Origin: Kingdonia uniflora
Lineage: Eukaryota > Streptophyta > Magnoliopsida > Ranunculales > Circaeasteraceae
Direction: 5' to 3'
Assembly (NCBI GenBank): GCA_014058105.1
Contig: JACGCM010002890.1
Span: 1,240,001-1,304,000, forward strand
DNA length: 64,000 bases
Shown: in pieces, positions 1 through 11,480 of the stretch
Numbering within the stretch: position 1 is the stretch's first letter
How the letters are laid out: every line of letters starts with the position of its first letter
Program-made: the position numbers and the translations under genes
The notes under the pieces: generated by a model
Seen by the model: the letters and a program-made list of their open reading frames with translations, nothing else
The model's database searches: none
Told to the model about the DNA's origin: nothing

Positions 1-902
1 TACGTAAAATTTTGAGATTGTTATAGACAGAAGGCAAAAAAATAATTGTTGTTAATCATTAAGCAAAGAAGAAACTAAGATTCAGAGCATATGCAGCAGT
101 TTGCAACCTACTAAAATGACTCAATAATAACCCATCTTGATTTTTACATAGCAGTTGAGGTGGGTTGAAAACCCGCACCAATTTTTTTAGATTTAAACCA
201 ATTATAAAAGGCCAGATAGAATGAGAGAGAGAGAGAAAGAGGAGAAATAATAAATAATAAATAAATAAATAAAATTCCACGCATCGCAAACCATTAAAAC
301 TATGACGTGGCTTAATCTAGAGCGTCCACTTCGACGCACAGTTCAGAACTGCGCGACATGAATATTTTAACAACCCACTGTCTTTGAACATGTCTCTTAA
401 CACACCCTCAAAGTGAGTTTTCTTGATGTGTTGGCTGCCACCTATGCAAAATAACCTCAACTGCTAGGTGGTCGGTTTGAGGAAAAGAAGGCGGTGGAGG
501 CAAGTCACCCTACTGCTGCTCAGTACTACACAATGCCAATATAGAGTTTGTGACTTCTGGATAAAGCTGGATTAGCCTTTACCTTTTCTTGAAGACACTA
601 GGTTCACAATTTATCACCAATCCTGATCAATACATGGAACACCTAAGATCCGCTGAATAGACACATTTATAATAGGTAAATAAAAACTTGACGGGTGGCT
701 ATGGTATACTATCATATAATATCTGCACAATCAAAGCAAAATCAATACTTCTACTAACATTTCCTTCCTACAAATGCATATCTAATAGAAAATACAAGGC
801 CACCAAAATGTTAATCTCCTGATAGGGAAAACCACAAACTTTTTGCAATACACATTAACTTATGCAGAAGACCAAAATCAACAACATTGGCAAAGATCAT
901 CG
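1..902. other. 3' flank of CPN10; possible divergent promoter at far left
   Basis: No coding region could be recognised here. The part next to 903 should contain the 3' UTR of the minus-strand CPN10 gene, but no clear polyadenylation signal was found. Near 220-245 is a GA-rich run (CT-rich on the minus strand), and near 303-311 a GACGTGGC G-box/ABRE-like core. A CT-rich leader with a G-box above it is a common plant promoter layout, so a minus-strand gene could begin left of the window. The short minus-strand ORF at 59-289 is low-complexity and probably not a gene. Confidence 0.3.
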
Positions 903-3900
903 CTACTCAACTACAGCCAAAAGCTCACTTGCTTGGCAGAAACAATATTTCCCCTCTGTTCCAAAATTCACCTGCAGATCATAAATGCGGAAGTTACATA
1001 ACAAAAAAAAATGCATAAAAATACTACTCAAAATAGAAGAGGTTGATGACTTGGTAAGCTTAGATTGTAGCACCAAATCGGTTTGAGTTCATGTTCAATG
1101 TCTGAACTTTGAAATATTTGATCCGATAAGTTTACTGCACATATTTGATCAGATTAAGGTGGGATTCGAAGTTGACATTCATTTTCAGAAAGGTGGGACT
1201 GTTGTACGATGGTAATTTTGTGATTAGTTATGGGGATTATCATGTCTATGGGACTAACACTAGCATCGAGTTCATGAGATAGTTACTAAGTTTTAGACTT
1301 GGCAATGGAAAGAAATCCATCTTTGGTCGAAGCCGAAATGCTCGTAGAGTGGAGCTTTTTCGTTACTCCTCAATTGTTCTTCATGAAGCTCAACTGAACT
1401 ACTTTCCAAAAAGAGGGAAGTTTTACATTTACAAAGTAATTTTAGCCCAAATTAATTGACTATTAATCTTCAAATATCGAAATCTCTGGATGATGAGGTA
1501 ATTAGGATGTACTATGAAGATTCTGCTTTTTACGCTAGACCTCAGTGCTCGTCCAGCGAGTAATTTTGTACATATATCATAAATCATCACATTTATATGC
1601 TTGAACTAAATTTGTAAGTTCATGGAGTTTTATTGTGTGCTCTACTTAGACGAAAATAATATGTTCCTTCAAATTGAGATTGTTCAGTATTATGTTTTCA
1701 AAAGCTACACCTTCTCCTTGTATCCAAAATTTTCTATATCCAATTTTTTACAACAATTTCCAGTTAGTGACGGGATTGATCATTTATGACATATTCGAAC
1801 TTCGTCCACATGTTCAAATGAACTTAGATTTTGCCTTTCGCAATTATGACATATTGGACCCATTTACCGAAAAGGCAAACTCACATGCTTATTTCATGGG
1901 TCCTATTTCGGCAGCACCGGGATTGTTCTCAAATAGGCCGGTCAATCAAAGCTCAAGATGTGCACTTACGGTAACAACAACAACGCCGTATGCTCTTTCC
2001 TTGGGATTGAGGTAACTGGGATGCTTGAGAGTAATCTCCGTGCTGCCAAAGAAAGCTCCCTTTATATGTTCTATTACTCAAGTGTGTGGGGGTAACATAA
2101 TCTTTAGATTACACAATATCTACTGTGAACATAGTGTTACTTAAATGGCTCAGATGGAAGTAAAACGACATTTACCTCATACGCATTGATATCGGAGAAA
2201 AGAACCTACATCCAAAAAGGATGCATTCGTTAATATGGCGCAATCAATATAAAATAATAAAAATGAACTACTACGGTAAGAAAAAAATGTCATCAGCCAT
2301 GAAAAATAAAAGCTAGAAGACACCTAAACTGTAACCCGTATAAACAAAACAATATCCATGTACATATATGAATGAAATAATCTCACATTCTTTCCAGGCT
2401 CCACTTCAGCAACTTCGGTACCCACAGACAAAATCTGCAAACAAAAATTACAGAATGCCGATAAAACTATATGTAGGTTTATTTGAAGGAAAAAAATGTG
2501 CTGCCGTACAACATAACTTCATGTGGTTCTCACCTCCCCCATTAGATATTTCTCGAACTTAACAGCAGATTTGGGCAACAATACTCCCCCTGCAGATTTC
2601 TGCATCATATAACATCTCAAAAGTAATAAAGATAACATTCGTAAGAAGTGGACTGACAGTAATCATAGTGCAACTAAAGGCTTATAGCACTCCAATATTA
2701 GTTTAAGAATAGATAATCAATACAAGTTCAGCGATGCCGAACTTAATTTCATTTCTGATGGTATGTATTTTTCAATAACGTAGTCATCAAGAAGCGAGGA
2801 TACATAGCGAGTAGTCGATTATAAAAATGTGTTACATTTTTCTTCATGATAACGATTAACGAGTCATTTAGTCAACAAGCAACGAACATTGCTTCTAGAA
2901 GCATATCATATTCACAGATCGAGTACCAAACTAGAACGAAGCATGATCACGAACAGTTTTGGTAAAAGATTGGTAGGAAATAAGTCTGGAGGGGGTATTC
3001 TGTAGAGATTGTCAGTAAGCAATACTACTTTGGTTAAAAAAAATTATATTCATCAGTAACAGATAAGGCGTTCCCTGATGCGTAAGCCTCAGTACAAAAG
3101 GTCTATGAGGGCACAAGGCAAAAGCCCATTTGTGTCTTTTAAATCATGAGCATAACTCTCAAGTGGACAACAGAAGGCAGCGTAACTCAAATAAGGACCA
3201 ATGGAAACTTTAAAGTGAAGAGATTTTCAAGGGGTTAGGTTCTTAGGTTTTAGCTTAACTGGCGGGGAACCAAATATTTGACTCAGGGTGCTTAAGGTGA
3301 GACAAGTAAATAGAAACTGTGGGGCTGTTTGGAAACACCAAAAATCCAGTCTAGTCTAGTTCAGACCCGAACTTCAATCTAAAACCGGCGTTTGGCAAGT
3401 GTGTGGGACCCATTATTTGGTTCGTACCCATCGGCGTCTGCAGCCAAAAATTGGTTCTATTTTGAAACAAAAAATACGTGTTTCAAAACTAAACCAGATA
3501 GTGTATTGTCGACTACCGTCCCTTTCACTTCCCATCGTCTTCTCTGTCTCAACATCTCTTCAAAATTATCAGTTCTATGACTCCTATCTCCCTCTCCTTC
3601 TCAACATCCCTCTCTCTCGCTCTCTCTCTCATTACTATTAGCTATTCTCTTGCTAGAGAGACCTAAAGATCTTCTCAACTATTTGACGGTGGATTACAAG
3701 TTCGAAAGGTTGGCTCTGGAGATCAACTCAGTGAATCAATAGTGTAATACAAATTTGAGTATTTTGCTACAAATTTTACAGTCTACCCCATCACCACTAA
3801 TCCCAATGTTTCAGCCAAGTTCATAAAATACTACTCAAATACATGAGATCCCTTCAATTTACAAAACCCATTAACACAATCTAGTTTAATTTGGCTTGTG

Positions 3901-6900
3901 TAGCATCTTTTTCATCTTTCTCGACTTGTTTAATACTTTTGTGAAATGAGATCTTTCGATGGTCAATGGAAGTATCGGACAACTAAAGAAAGTGAACTAG
4001 TTCTGGTTCTAACCTACTTAGAATAGCCAACCTAGGTTGACCCTAGCTAGCCCAAACCCTTGAGTTTCCAAACACCCCCTCTATACTTAAATGGTACGAT
4101 ACCTACCCAATGAAAATATATAGGTATTTCATTCAAAGTAACTTATGATGCAACTTATTGAACTTTCTTCGTACTTATACTTTGTTAAGATCGAAATAAA
4201 GGCAAATAGATAGGACTCGCATTAAACATATTATCATGTCATGCATTTGTCATCCGATTATGCTTTATTATCTTGTATTGGTCCTCGTATCTATAGTCAT
4301 GAAGAGGTCACATTTGAAGATCTTGTGACATGGAAAGATTTAATTACCACCGACCCCGTGTAAGGTCAAGTGTCTTCTTATTGTTGTTTCTTTTCCTTTG
4401 CCTTCAGGTTGTACTCTTTCGACCTTGGAAAGTTTTTTATCAATAAATAATATTTACAGTCTCAAAAAAGGAATACATTTTCCAAGATTACGATGGAAAA
4501 TGAGATCATGAAATTATGTTCTACTTTGATCGATAGGACGATAAATGAAGGAAAACGAAAAAATATGCTTAATTATCAACAAATAAACATTGGCAAGCTA
4601 GTCAACTGTTACACATCCAGTCGCGGCACTAATGCTCTTTATGCGACCCGGCTATATTGCAAAGCCAATCGTGGACCCTATGTTGCAAGTAATCACAATT
4701 GCAACCAACAAAGTTCAATATGACTCATTTCCAGTTGTATTTGTATTGTAATGTTTGCAACTGATATAAAAAGGCGATAGTAAATGACATGACAGACATT
4801 GAAAAAAATCAACAGTAAGTATATGTTACAATCCATGGTTTTTTAAACTAAACCTCCCTTGGTTGCAAGGAAAATGGAAACACCAAGTTGAAGATGAGAG
4901 TGGGAATTTATGAAAGTGAGAGACCAATATATTATTTATATGCATACAAATTATGCGCATATATACAATACAAATACATACACAAATTTACGTAACATAC
5001 AACAGCATGTCAAAACATGTCACATTGAGTTTGCAATATGAATGTTGCATTTTGACTACATTGCACGCTGGCGACTCCTTATAATGCACCACATTCTTCT
5101 CAAAAGCCTATACTCCCTGTCTCTATCTTATACTTCGTCAAATATTCCCTCTAGATTATTTCCTGTTTTCTAGATATTCTCACTAGCCAAAATTGTGTTT
5201 AATTTTTAATCTCCAATTTTTTTCTATTTAGATTTTTTCTTCAATGTTATTTGCCTTATCTAGATTTTACTCTTGCTACAGGTCAATCTACAAAACTCTG
5301 AATTACACCATCCAACCAATTCTGTTCCAAGAAGACATGTCATCCATGTTCAGTCATTTGAATGGTATATAACGCTTTATGTTTTCATGATGCACAGTTT
5401 CAAAAAGGCGTAATGAGCAAGTAATTTGCTTTAATGGACTAAATAGATTCAGGCACTCTAGCTCAGTGGGTTCATGTTTTCACCATCTAGACTGCGCTTC
5501 TTGCCACTTCTTTCTTGAGAAAGTTTGCTCTTTGGCTTCAGTTCCGACTCTTGTGAGTATTTGAAATTTTGATCTCGCATATGTCCTTGAAAATTTTCAT
5601 ATTTCATAAGTGAAATATGAAATATTTCAAAATGTTTGTACCACTCATTGCCTTCTAAACATTAGTATAGCACCCATCTGGACATTTCTTCATCTCTTTC
5701 AAGGCATTCTTCACAAAATCTTTCCTAATTGTTTTTCAGGAGATAAATCCTCCATTTTCTTTAATCTTTATAGACTTCTGCAATTGATCAGTATTTCATT
5801 CCCTGCCCAAACTTGAACAGCTTGTCTTAAATATGCACCACCTATTGCATTTGGATAGGGTTCAATAGGAATATCATCATCATCATCATCATCCCATTCA
5901 TTACTTGACAGTAAAGTCTCATCCGCATCACTTCCAGACCAAACACTTCTATGCTCCCTCCCTGGCTCTTGTTTAGCTATTATAATCTATTCTGATTCTT
6001 TTTTCTTTTTCTTTTTTAAGACCAGGGTGATCCGGGTTCATAATTTTTCACCATTTGCCTGACTAATCTTTGATGCACGTGAGTTCCTGCGACACACATG
6101 TCAGGGATAAATCCTGGCGAGTGGGCCCCGTTGGTGGTGTGACTTTGATCTTCTACCAAGCTTTCCTAAATTTCTCGTGGCCTGGCTTCCACTAGCTTTT
6201 TTATTCTCTCCTTCTAGATGAATCATTTTTTCTTATCAGTACCCCATCTTAATCTCTATCCTGCCATACCTGTATCTTCACCCACCTCCTCTTAAGCTTT
6301 CCAAAATTTCTTATAACTTGGTTTACCATTACTTAAGATATTTTCTCCCAAACTTTCCTAAATTTCACATTGCCTGGTTTTCTACTAGCTTTTCTGATCT
6401 CTCCATCTAGATGATCGATTTTTCTTATCAATACCTCCATCTTAATCTCTTCCCTACCATAACTTTATCTTCACCCACCTCCTCTCATGCTTTCCAAAAT
6501 TTCTTATAACTTGGTTAACCATTACTTAAGATATCAACTTCTAAAACTGGCATAAGAATGAATTGTCTGTGTAAGCTAGGCAATCTTTTCCATTAAACTT
6601 ATTCGTGAAGGTGTTAAAAATTGAACCGCGGCACAAAGTTTAAGAAGGCGAAGGCGAAGACGAAACGGTCAGGGCTTAGTGAGATGGAGGCAATATGAGG
6701 TGTAAGCCTTACTTTTTTCTCTCTTAAAACTATTTGAAAAAATCAAATTAATTAAGAAAAGATCATAATAAATGGGTGCATCCAATATAATTAAATAAAT
6801 CATACTAATGAATTATGGATATTGTCTGCAAAAAATTACATTAACAACCATATCGTTTTGACTAAAGCTGAGCATGGGTCGATTTAGGTCAGTTTTAGAC

Positions 6901-9900
6901 CAAAACCAAAACCAAAACCGAAACATTCGGTTTCTGGATTTCAAAACCGAAACTGGTTCAAACCGAGCCGAAACCGAACCGATAAAATTAAGAGAAAACC
7001 GAAATCAAACCGAAACCGAATATGTGAAGCAAAAATCATGAAATTTCATACACCATTTTCTCCTTCAAAGATTCTGAGAAACACTCATTAATTCTTGACC
7101 ATTTCACGTTTAAACCCACTGATTTAGACATGTAACAATACATGTGAAGAAACAAAAATTAGAAAAATGGGTACATAAAAGTCAAATTAAACACCCATTG
7201 ATTCAAAGAAAAGAAAGTTAAAAATTGAATCATTGAATAATTGCTTCATGGCCTTCTTGATCACCACCTTCCACAACTTCAAATCCCAATTACAGATCTA
7301 CAATTTATTGGCATTCTTCGCTGCAACTGTAAACCCCCTTTGTCCGACGACGATGATTATTTTGGGTTTCAGCGGCAAAACGCTAAAATCAGAAACCCTA
7401 GAAGATGAGTAGGCAAAGTTTTGTAAGGTAATAATTTGAAGTTGTTTCAATGGTTTGAAAAAGGTTTTAACATTATTCTACCCGTGAAAAAGAAAGAGAG
7501 AAAAATGCGGAGGAGATATGTTGAGTTGTTGGGGAAGTCAGGGTTTTGTTTACTTTAAAGAGGTCTAACAGTTCGGTTCGATTTTCAAGGTTTGTCAAAT
7601 AGAAGAACAGAAACCAAACCGAATTCTTTCGGTTCCTAAGTTTTAGAAACCGAAACCGGGCTCCTAAAAACTGAACCATTTTGCTTGAAATGGTTCGGTT
7701 TCATACTAGCCCCAGTTTTGACATCTACATCTTACAGATTGTTTAACTCTTCAAAGCTAGGCTAGGAGAAATAGAAGGAACTTAATTTCATTGAAATTAA
7801 AAAGAATATTTAATTTTTTATGGAAAGAAAAAGCCTAAACCCTCAAACAACAATACTCAATCTCCAAGAACAAATACAACAATGAGAAAAAGAGAGAAAC
7901 AATAAGACCCAAAGGGTCATTGGTATTATTAAAAAAAAACCATTTATTTTCCTGGACAAACAATAAGAGACATGATAAGGGGACAAAACTTTTTATTACC
8001 ATTGTATGCCTCCCATAACCGCCTTCAATTGTGCCTTTAACCCGCTTTAATAATATGTGGTTATAGCTTTAGAATTAAATGTGAGGTTGTAACCTCAATT
8101 TGGAAAATTCCAAAACGATGTGAGGCGGTTCGGAAGAGTAAACCTCAATAAGTTTTTTACAACCAAATCGATGAGTCGCCAGCCTACTCAATTGGATTCA
8201 ATTAGATTTTAGTGCAAAATAAAAATTTGTTGAAATGAAAATTGAAATAGCAATTCAACTTCTTCAAATAAAAACAATCCCTCATAGCTAAAAACCTACG
8301 TAACAACGACACTCCTATCTCCAAAAAAAATTTGTGTCCATACGTATCGGACCCGGATACGCGTACGGACACGCGTGGACACGGGGTTGGACACGACCTT
8401 CCTCAGAGACCAAAAAAAAAAAAAAGGAAAACAAAACTTGCTTACCTCAGATCTGTAGTATATACATCTTCTCCATTTTACCTCAAATCAACAGTATTTA
8501 ACTAGTTGCAGCAAGAACTTTTAAGCCCTAGCCGCCGCCAGGGCAAGCACAGAGCTTTCTTTATTTTTTATTTTTAAGTCTTAAAAGTTTGTTGTGTTGT
8601 GCTAGGGTTAGGAGTAGTTGTGGTTTATTCAACAAGAGTTGTTCACTCTCCTCGAGATTTGTGTATTATGTTGTAGTGGTTGGGTGAGTTAATGTGGTGG
8701 AATAGTGTGCTAGATAGGTTAAGATGTGTTGGGACTTGGGAGAGTGGCTGGGTTTGTTAATGTGGTGGAGTAATGTGTTAGATAGGCTAAGTAACCAACA
8801 TAAGCATAGTAGAAAATAACAAATAAAATTTTTACAGCTGTGTCCCCGTTTTTGCATATTTTTGGGTCGCCGTGTCCAACACCCCGTACCCGTGTCCGAC
8901 ACCGACACCCGTATCCGTGTCGTTGCTACCTAGCTAAAAACCTAAAATCAAAGGGTACTCATCAACCCTAATTTTCTCACTTCCCCGAGCAATAAACACT
9001 TATTTTCTTTTACAACCAAGGCGGTTAGGGAAGTATGAGATTGGGAAGGACATTTTGCGAAGGTGAAGTACACGAAAAATGTTGAGACGGGGGAAAACCT
9101 GGTAATAAAGTACTTAACAAGGATCATACCCTTAACCAAAAGATGATTATACATATTAAAAGAGAAATATTAATGAAGATGATCAAGCATCCAAACGTGA
9201 TTAAACTTTACGAGTCATGGCAAGCAAGACAAAGATATACATTGTGGTTGAATTTGTTTAAGGCGGGCGAGATCTTCGACAAAATTGTCATTCATGGGAG
9301 ACTAGAGGATGAAGCTATGAGATATTTCCATAGCAGAGCTCCTTAATGTTGTGGATTATTGCCATAGTAGAGGCATACACCACAGAGGTTTAAAGACTAA
9401 GAATTTACTATTGGATTCTTATGGTGTTCTCAAAGTTTCAGTCTTTGGAATAAGTACATTTTCGCAGCAGGTGAAGGGTAATAAGTTACTTCACACTGCA
9501 TGTAGGACTGAATTATGTTGCTCCTGATGTTTTGAACAACAAAGGTTATGAAGGTACTAAAGCTGATGTATGGTCTTGTGTCATCCTTTATGTTCCTAAG
9601 ACTGTATATTTGCATTTTGATGAGCCAAATAGTGGTTCTGCATAAAAAATAGATAGGCAGATTTCACATTTCCTCCGTGGTTTTCATCAAACTCAAAGAA
9701 ACTAATTAAATGTATTCTTGACCCAATTCTTCTTACTAGGACTAATCCACAATCGAATTGAGATTAACCTAATCGAAGAATTAATGCGAAGAACACAAAA
9801 TTGGTGGGTAAAACTTCCCAAAGAGAGCTTCAATTACTCAAAATTTGATTCCAATGAATTCATCTTTTGATCTCTCTCTGGATCTCTGGATCCCTTTTAC

Positions 9901-11480
9901 ATTGCCTAGCTTTGCCCTCTAAAAGGTTACAAGTTCTTAGTTACAACATAGGACATAAATGCCATTGAAATGCCTAAAATAATGAAGAAAACGCGATAGT
10001 CGTTCGAACAACCCATGAACGAACCCACAGGTCATTCGAACTACTGGCTCAATTAAGCCTAGAAATTGAGGCAATCGCAATTGGTCTTTCTGAAACCCAG
10101 TCGTTCGAACGACATGCCAAATTATGCCTAAAAAATGAGGCAGTCACAATTGGTCTTCTGGAACCCAGCCGTTCGAACGACATTGACTTGCCAAAATATG
10201 CCTAAAAACGAGGCAATCATAATTGGTCTTCAGTTCTTTTAAACTCGTTCGAACGACATGGCATCTTTTAAAGAGGTTGAATGTCTAGATCCTCCTGGAT
10301 CAATAACTCTCGATATTTTAGGAAATGAATGGCTTAGGATAGGATATACACCTGACTTTGAAAAGGAACGTATTTTAGACCATGCTCTGAACATGGTGAT
10401 TCTGTTCTTCAATTTTTCGTTCTACGTGATTGAATGACCGGCTCATCCTCTTTCCCGCCCTATCTCCTCGCGCTAAGAGCTATGTTGGTAAATGATTGGA
10501 TCTATGTTTACATGAGGCAGCCTAACCGTATCCACATTCGTAAGTATCCCATTGTGTAGAGTATGGATCCTGTCTGCGTCTTCCTTGCAAGGGGTTATGA
10601 GCCGAGCTAAAAGGGAGTTTTACAGAATGCTCCTCACACCAGGCTAACTCCTTGTTAGAGGTGCAGGCATCCGGTTGGGTTATCAATGAATAGGTTTAAC
10701 CTTATTTCAAGGTCTTAGGGTTTCAATATATAAAATATATTCGAGAAGAAGCAAATGAGTATTGTCAAACCGGGAAACTGTTTTACATCTCAGCGTTTTT
10801 CCAGTCACAGATCAGTAAGCGACATACGGGTTTGCTTAAAATTACATCCCACAAGATAAATCAATCCTCCATTTCGGTTCGGTTCTTCCATTATGAGATG
10901 TGATTACAAATTTTACCATATTTTGAAATGTAATTTACATGCGATTATTCTACGAATTGATATCCAAAATGAAAACATTTCCTCTAGTATTTGTCTCCAT
11001 TAATTTTGCCTTCTACCAATGACAGATTGAACTTACCAATATCATACACACACAAAAAATACCAAAAGGCAAATTAAAAATTCGAAATTGAATCAAACTA
11101 GCATATACCTGAGGCAACTCCTCGAGACGAATTAAAACTCTATCACCTTGTGGAACAACCTAAAACATAACCACCAAATAAACCACCCCAACACTAAACA
11201 GACTGAAACCAAGAACCTATAAATCAAATTCAAGTACCTGTGTGGGTTCCCACTTTGTCGCCATCGCATTGATTCTCAACGAAGCTCTTTGAGTACCTGT
11301 TGATTGAAGACCAAATAAGCTCAAAATTAGAGAAAAAAACACATAGTTGAAGGAGAAAGAGAGAGATGGGGTTTGATGAGAAGTAGTAGTAGTAGTACCT
11401 GATGATGATAGTGATCTTTGGTTGGAGAAAGAGTGGAGATTGAAGGGTTTGGAGATTGTGATGAAGGAAGAAGAAGCCAT
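903..11480 (-). CDS. CPN10: Chloroplast 10-kDa co-chaperonin (GroES-like), seven exons
   Basis: Coding exons on the minus strand are 11480-11399, 11296-11238, 11159-11109, 2599-2534, 2434-2387, 2205-2176 and 971-903. They join in frame to 134 residues with a TAG stop, and all six introns are GT-AG. The product is a single-domain GroES-type lid that caps Cpn60 in the plastid stroma to assist folding. The Ser/Thr-rich start ([13 protein letters not shown]) looks like a transit peptide. The following block ([10 protein letters not shown], then [16 protein letters not shown]) matches the short plastid CPN10 of Arabidopsis (At2g44650 type) as I remember it. The mobile-loop exon reads [20 protein letters not shown], with the hydrophobic tripeptide for Cpn60 contact. 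Later exons give the [23 protein letters not shown] and C-terminal blocks. One double Cpn10 domain would be expected for CPN20, so this is not CPN20. No frameshift or stop was seen. The large third intron is the oddity. Confidence 0.93.
972..2175. other. CPN10 intron 6 with an unidentified decayed coding stretch
   Basis: This 1.2-kb intron contains plus-strand sequence that looks like old protein code. One open stretch (1674-2015, 113 codons) includes [19 protein letters not shown], and another at about 1160-1450 includes [10 protein letters not shown] and [10 protein letters not shown] with stops between. The composition is protein-like rather than random AT-rich DNA, but I cannot name the family. 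It runs opposite to the host gene, so it is probably inserted material and not an exon of CPN10. Confidence 0.35.
3321..4079. mobile_element. Non-autonomous TIR transposon (MITE-like)
   Basis: The left end reads GGGGCTGTTTGGAAAC and the reverse complement of the right end reads GGGGGTGTTTGGAAAC, one mismatch in 16. Ends of the form GGGxxTGTTTGG occur in Tourist/PIF-Harbinger and some hAT MITEs. The roughly 760-bp interior encodes no transposase. Flanks tgt and tct give no convincing target duplication, so the superfamily is open. Confidence 0.65.
5100..6000 (-). pseudogene. Degenerate minus-strand coding remnant, family unknown
   Basis: Read on the minus strand, about 5787-5985 stays open for roughly 65 codons and contains an acidic patch ([19 protein letters not shown]) followed by [12 protein letters not shown]. 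Beyond it toward 5100 are scattered protein-like fragments broken by stops and shifts. The run of Asp codons is a GAT repeat, so part of the acidity may be simple-sequence growth. I do not recognise the family. A retroelement or an integrated viral coat-like gene is possible, but nothing here proves either. Confidence 0.3.
6161..6533. repeat. Direct duplication of about 180 bp
   Basis: Copy 1 (6161-6340) and copy 2 (6353-6533) both begin ctttcctaaattt and end ttacttaagata, with only scattered substitutions and short indels. The start-to-start distance is 192 bp. Minus-strand reading of each copy gives lysine/glutamate-rich fragments such as [20 protein letters not shown], suggesting the duplicated segment came from a coiled-coil coding region, perhaps the same remnant as at 5100-6000. 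Confidence 0.75.
6863..7714. mobile_element. hAT-like MITE with perfect 8-bp target duplication
   Basis: The element starts TAAAGCTGAGCATGGG, and the reverse complement of its end starts TGGGGCTAGTATG, an imperfect terminal inverted repeat of the TAGGGCTGGGCATGG kind common in plant hAT MITEs. GTTTTGAC occurs immediately outside both ends (6855-6862 and 7715-7722), the 8-bp duplication expected for hAT. Subterminal parts are rich in AACCGAAACC and its complement. It encodes no transposase. Confidence 0.85.
8299..8930. mobile_element. Palindrome-ended element (CGTGTCC-rich) between 14-bp direct repeats
   Basis: The ends are inverted repeats (left CGTAACAACGACAC; right, reverse-complemented, GGTAGCAACGACAC) followed inward by CG-rich GTGTCC/GGACAC inverted motifs. 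The 14-mer TAGCTAAAAACCTA is found at 8285-8298 and again at 8931-8944, directly outside. Inside, about 68 bp around GTTAATGTGGTGG is repeated at 8688 and 8756. No protein is encoded. A Mutator-like element would normally give 9 bp, so the 14-bp flanks are unusual. Confidence 0.7.
9743..10302 (-). mobile_element. Solo LTR inside the CIPK pseudogene
   Basis: On the minus strand the insert begins TGATCCAGGAGGATCTAGA and ends TTGTGGATTA. Element D's LTRs have the same termini (TGATCTAGGAGG... and ...GTGGATTA), so this is a solo LTR of a related family, 560 bp long. It separates the kinase blocks ending LTR and starting ITLDIL. The flanks aggac and ataac are only a weak 5-bp duplication. Confidence 0.75.
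10002..10257. repeat. Minisatellite of about 70 bp with a GTTCGAAC core
   Basis: Imperfect units, each with a GTCGTTCGAACGAC-like palindrome followed by a conserved TATGCCTAAAAA and CAATTGGTCTTC block, are centred near 10003, 10037, 10106, 10174 and 10250. Spacing of the last four is 69, 68 and 76 bp. The array lies within the solo LTR. Confidence 0.75.

Larger units (their letters stand above)
9020..10385 (+). pseudogene. CBL-interacting protein kinase (CIPK) pseudogene
   Basis: A decayed Ser/Thr kinase copy lying antisense within CPN10 intron 3. Recognisable pieces in order: KYEIGKD at about 9032, VETGEN, the helix block IKREI...[14 protein letters not shown] (9155-9220), GEIFDKI, then in shifted frames the HRDLKPENLLLD-like and [24 protein letters not shown] blocks, FDEPN (about 9618), PPWFS and LDP...LTR (about 9740). 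The next kinase block, [20 protein letters not shown], resumes at about 10313 after an inserted solo LTR. This order is that of plant CIPK/SnRK3 kinases, which are activated by calcium-bound CBL sensors. The NAF/FISL regulatory region was not found. There are many stops and shifts and no introns, so it is a retrocopy or derives from an intronless CIPK. Confidence 0.8.
2600..11108 (-). other. CPN10 intron 3 (8.5 kb), a transposon trap
   Basis: This single intron separates exon 3 (ending LEELPQ) from exon 4 (starting KSAGG). The donor is GTATAT at 11108 and the acceptor is GCAG ending at 2600. It holds the elements listed separately at 3321-4079, 6863-7714, 8299-8930 and 9020-10385. In the remaining parts (2600-3320, 4080-5100, 6534-6862, 7715-8284, 10386-11108) I see only AT-rich unclassified sequence, with no gene or RNA. 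The other five introns are 78-1204 bp. Confidence 0.85.

Noticed and set aside
2368..2562. Plus-strand 64-codon ORF
   Set aside because: It is the antisense shadow of CPN10 exons 4 and 5.
8666..8908. Minus-strand 80-codon ORF
   Set aside because: It lies within the palindrome-ended element, including its GTGTCC repeats and a 68-bp duplication.
10386..10740. Protein-like stretch after the CIPK remnant
   Set aside because: Several short frames looked suggestive (for example around 10560-10680) but no family could be named and stops are frequent. Not reported as a gene.
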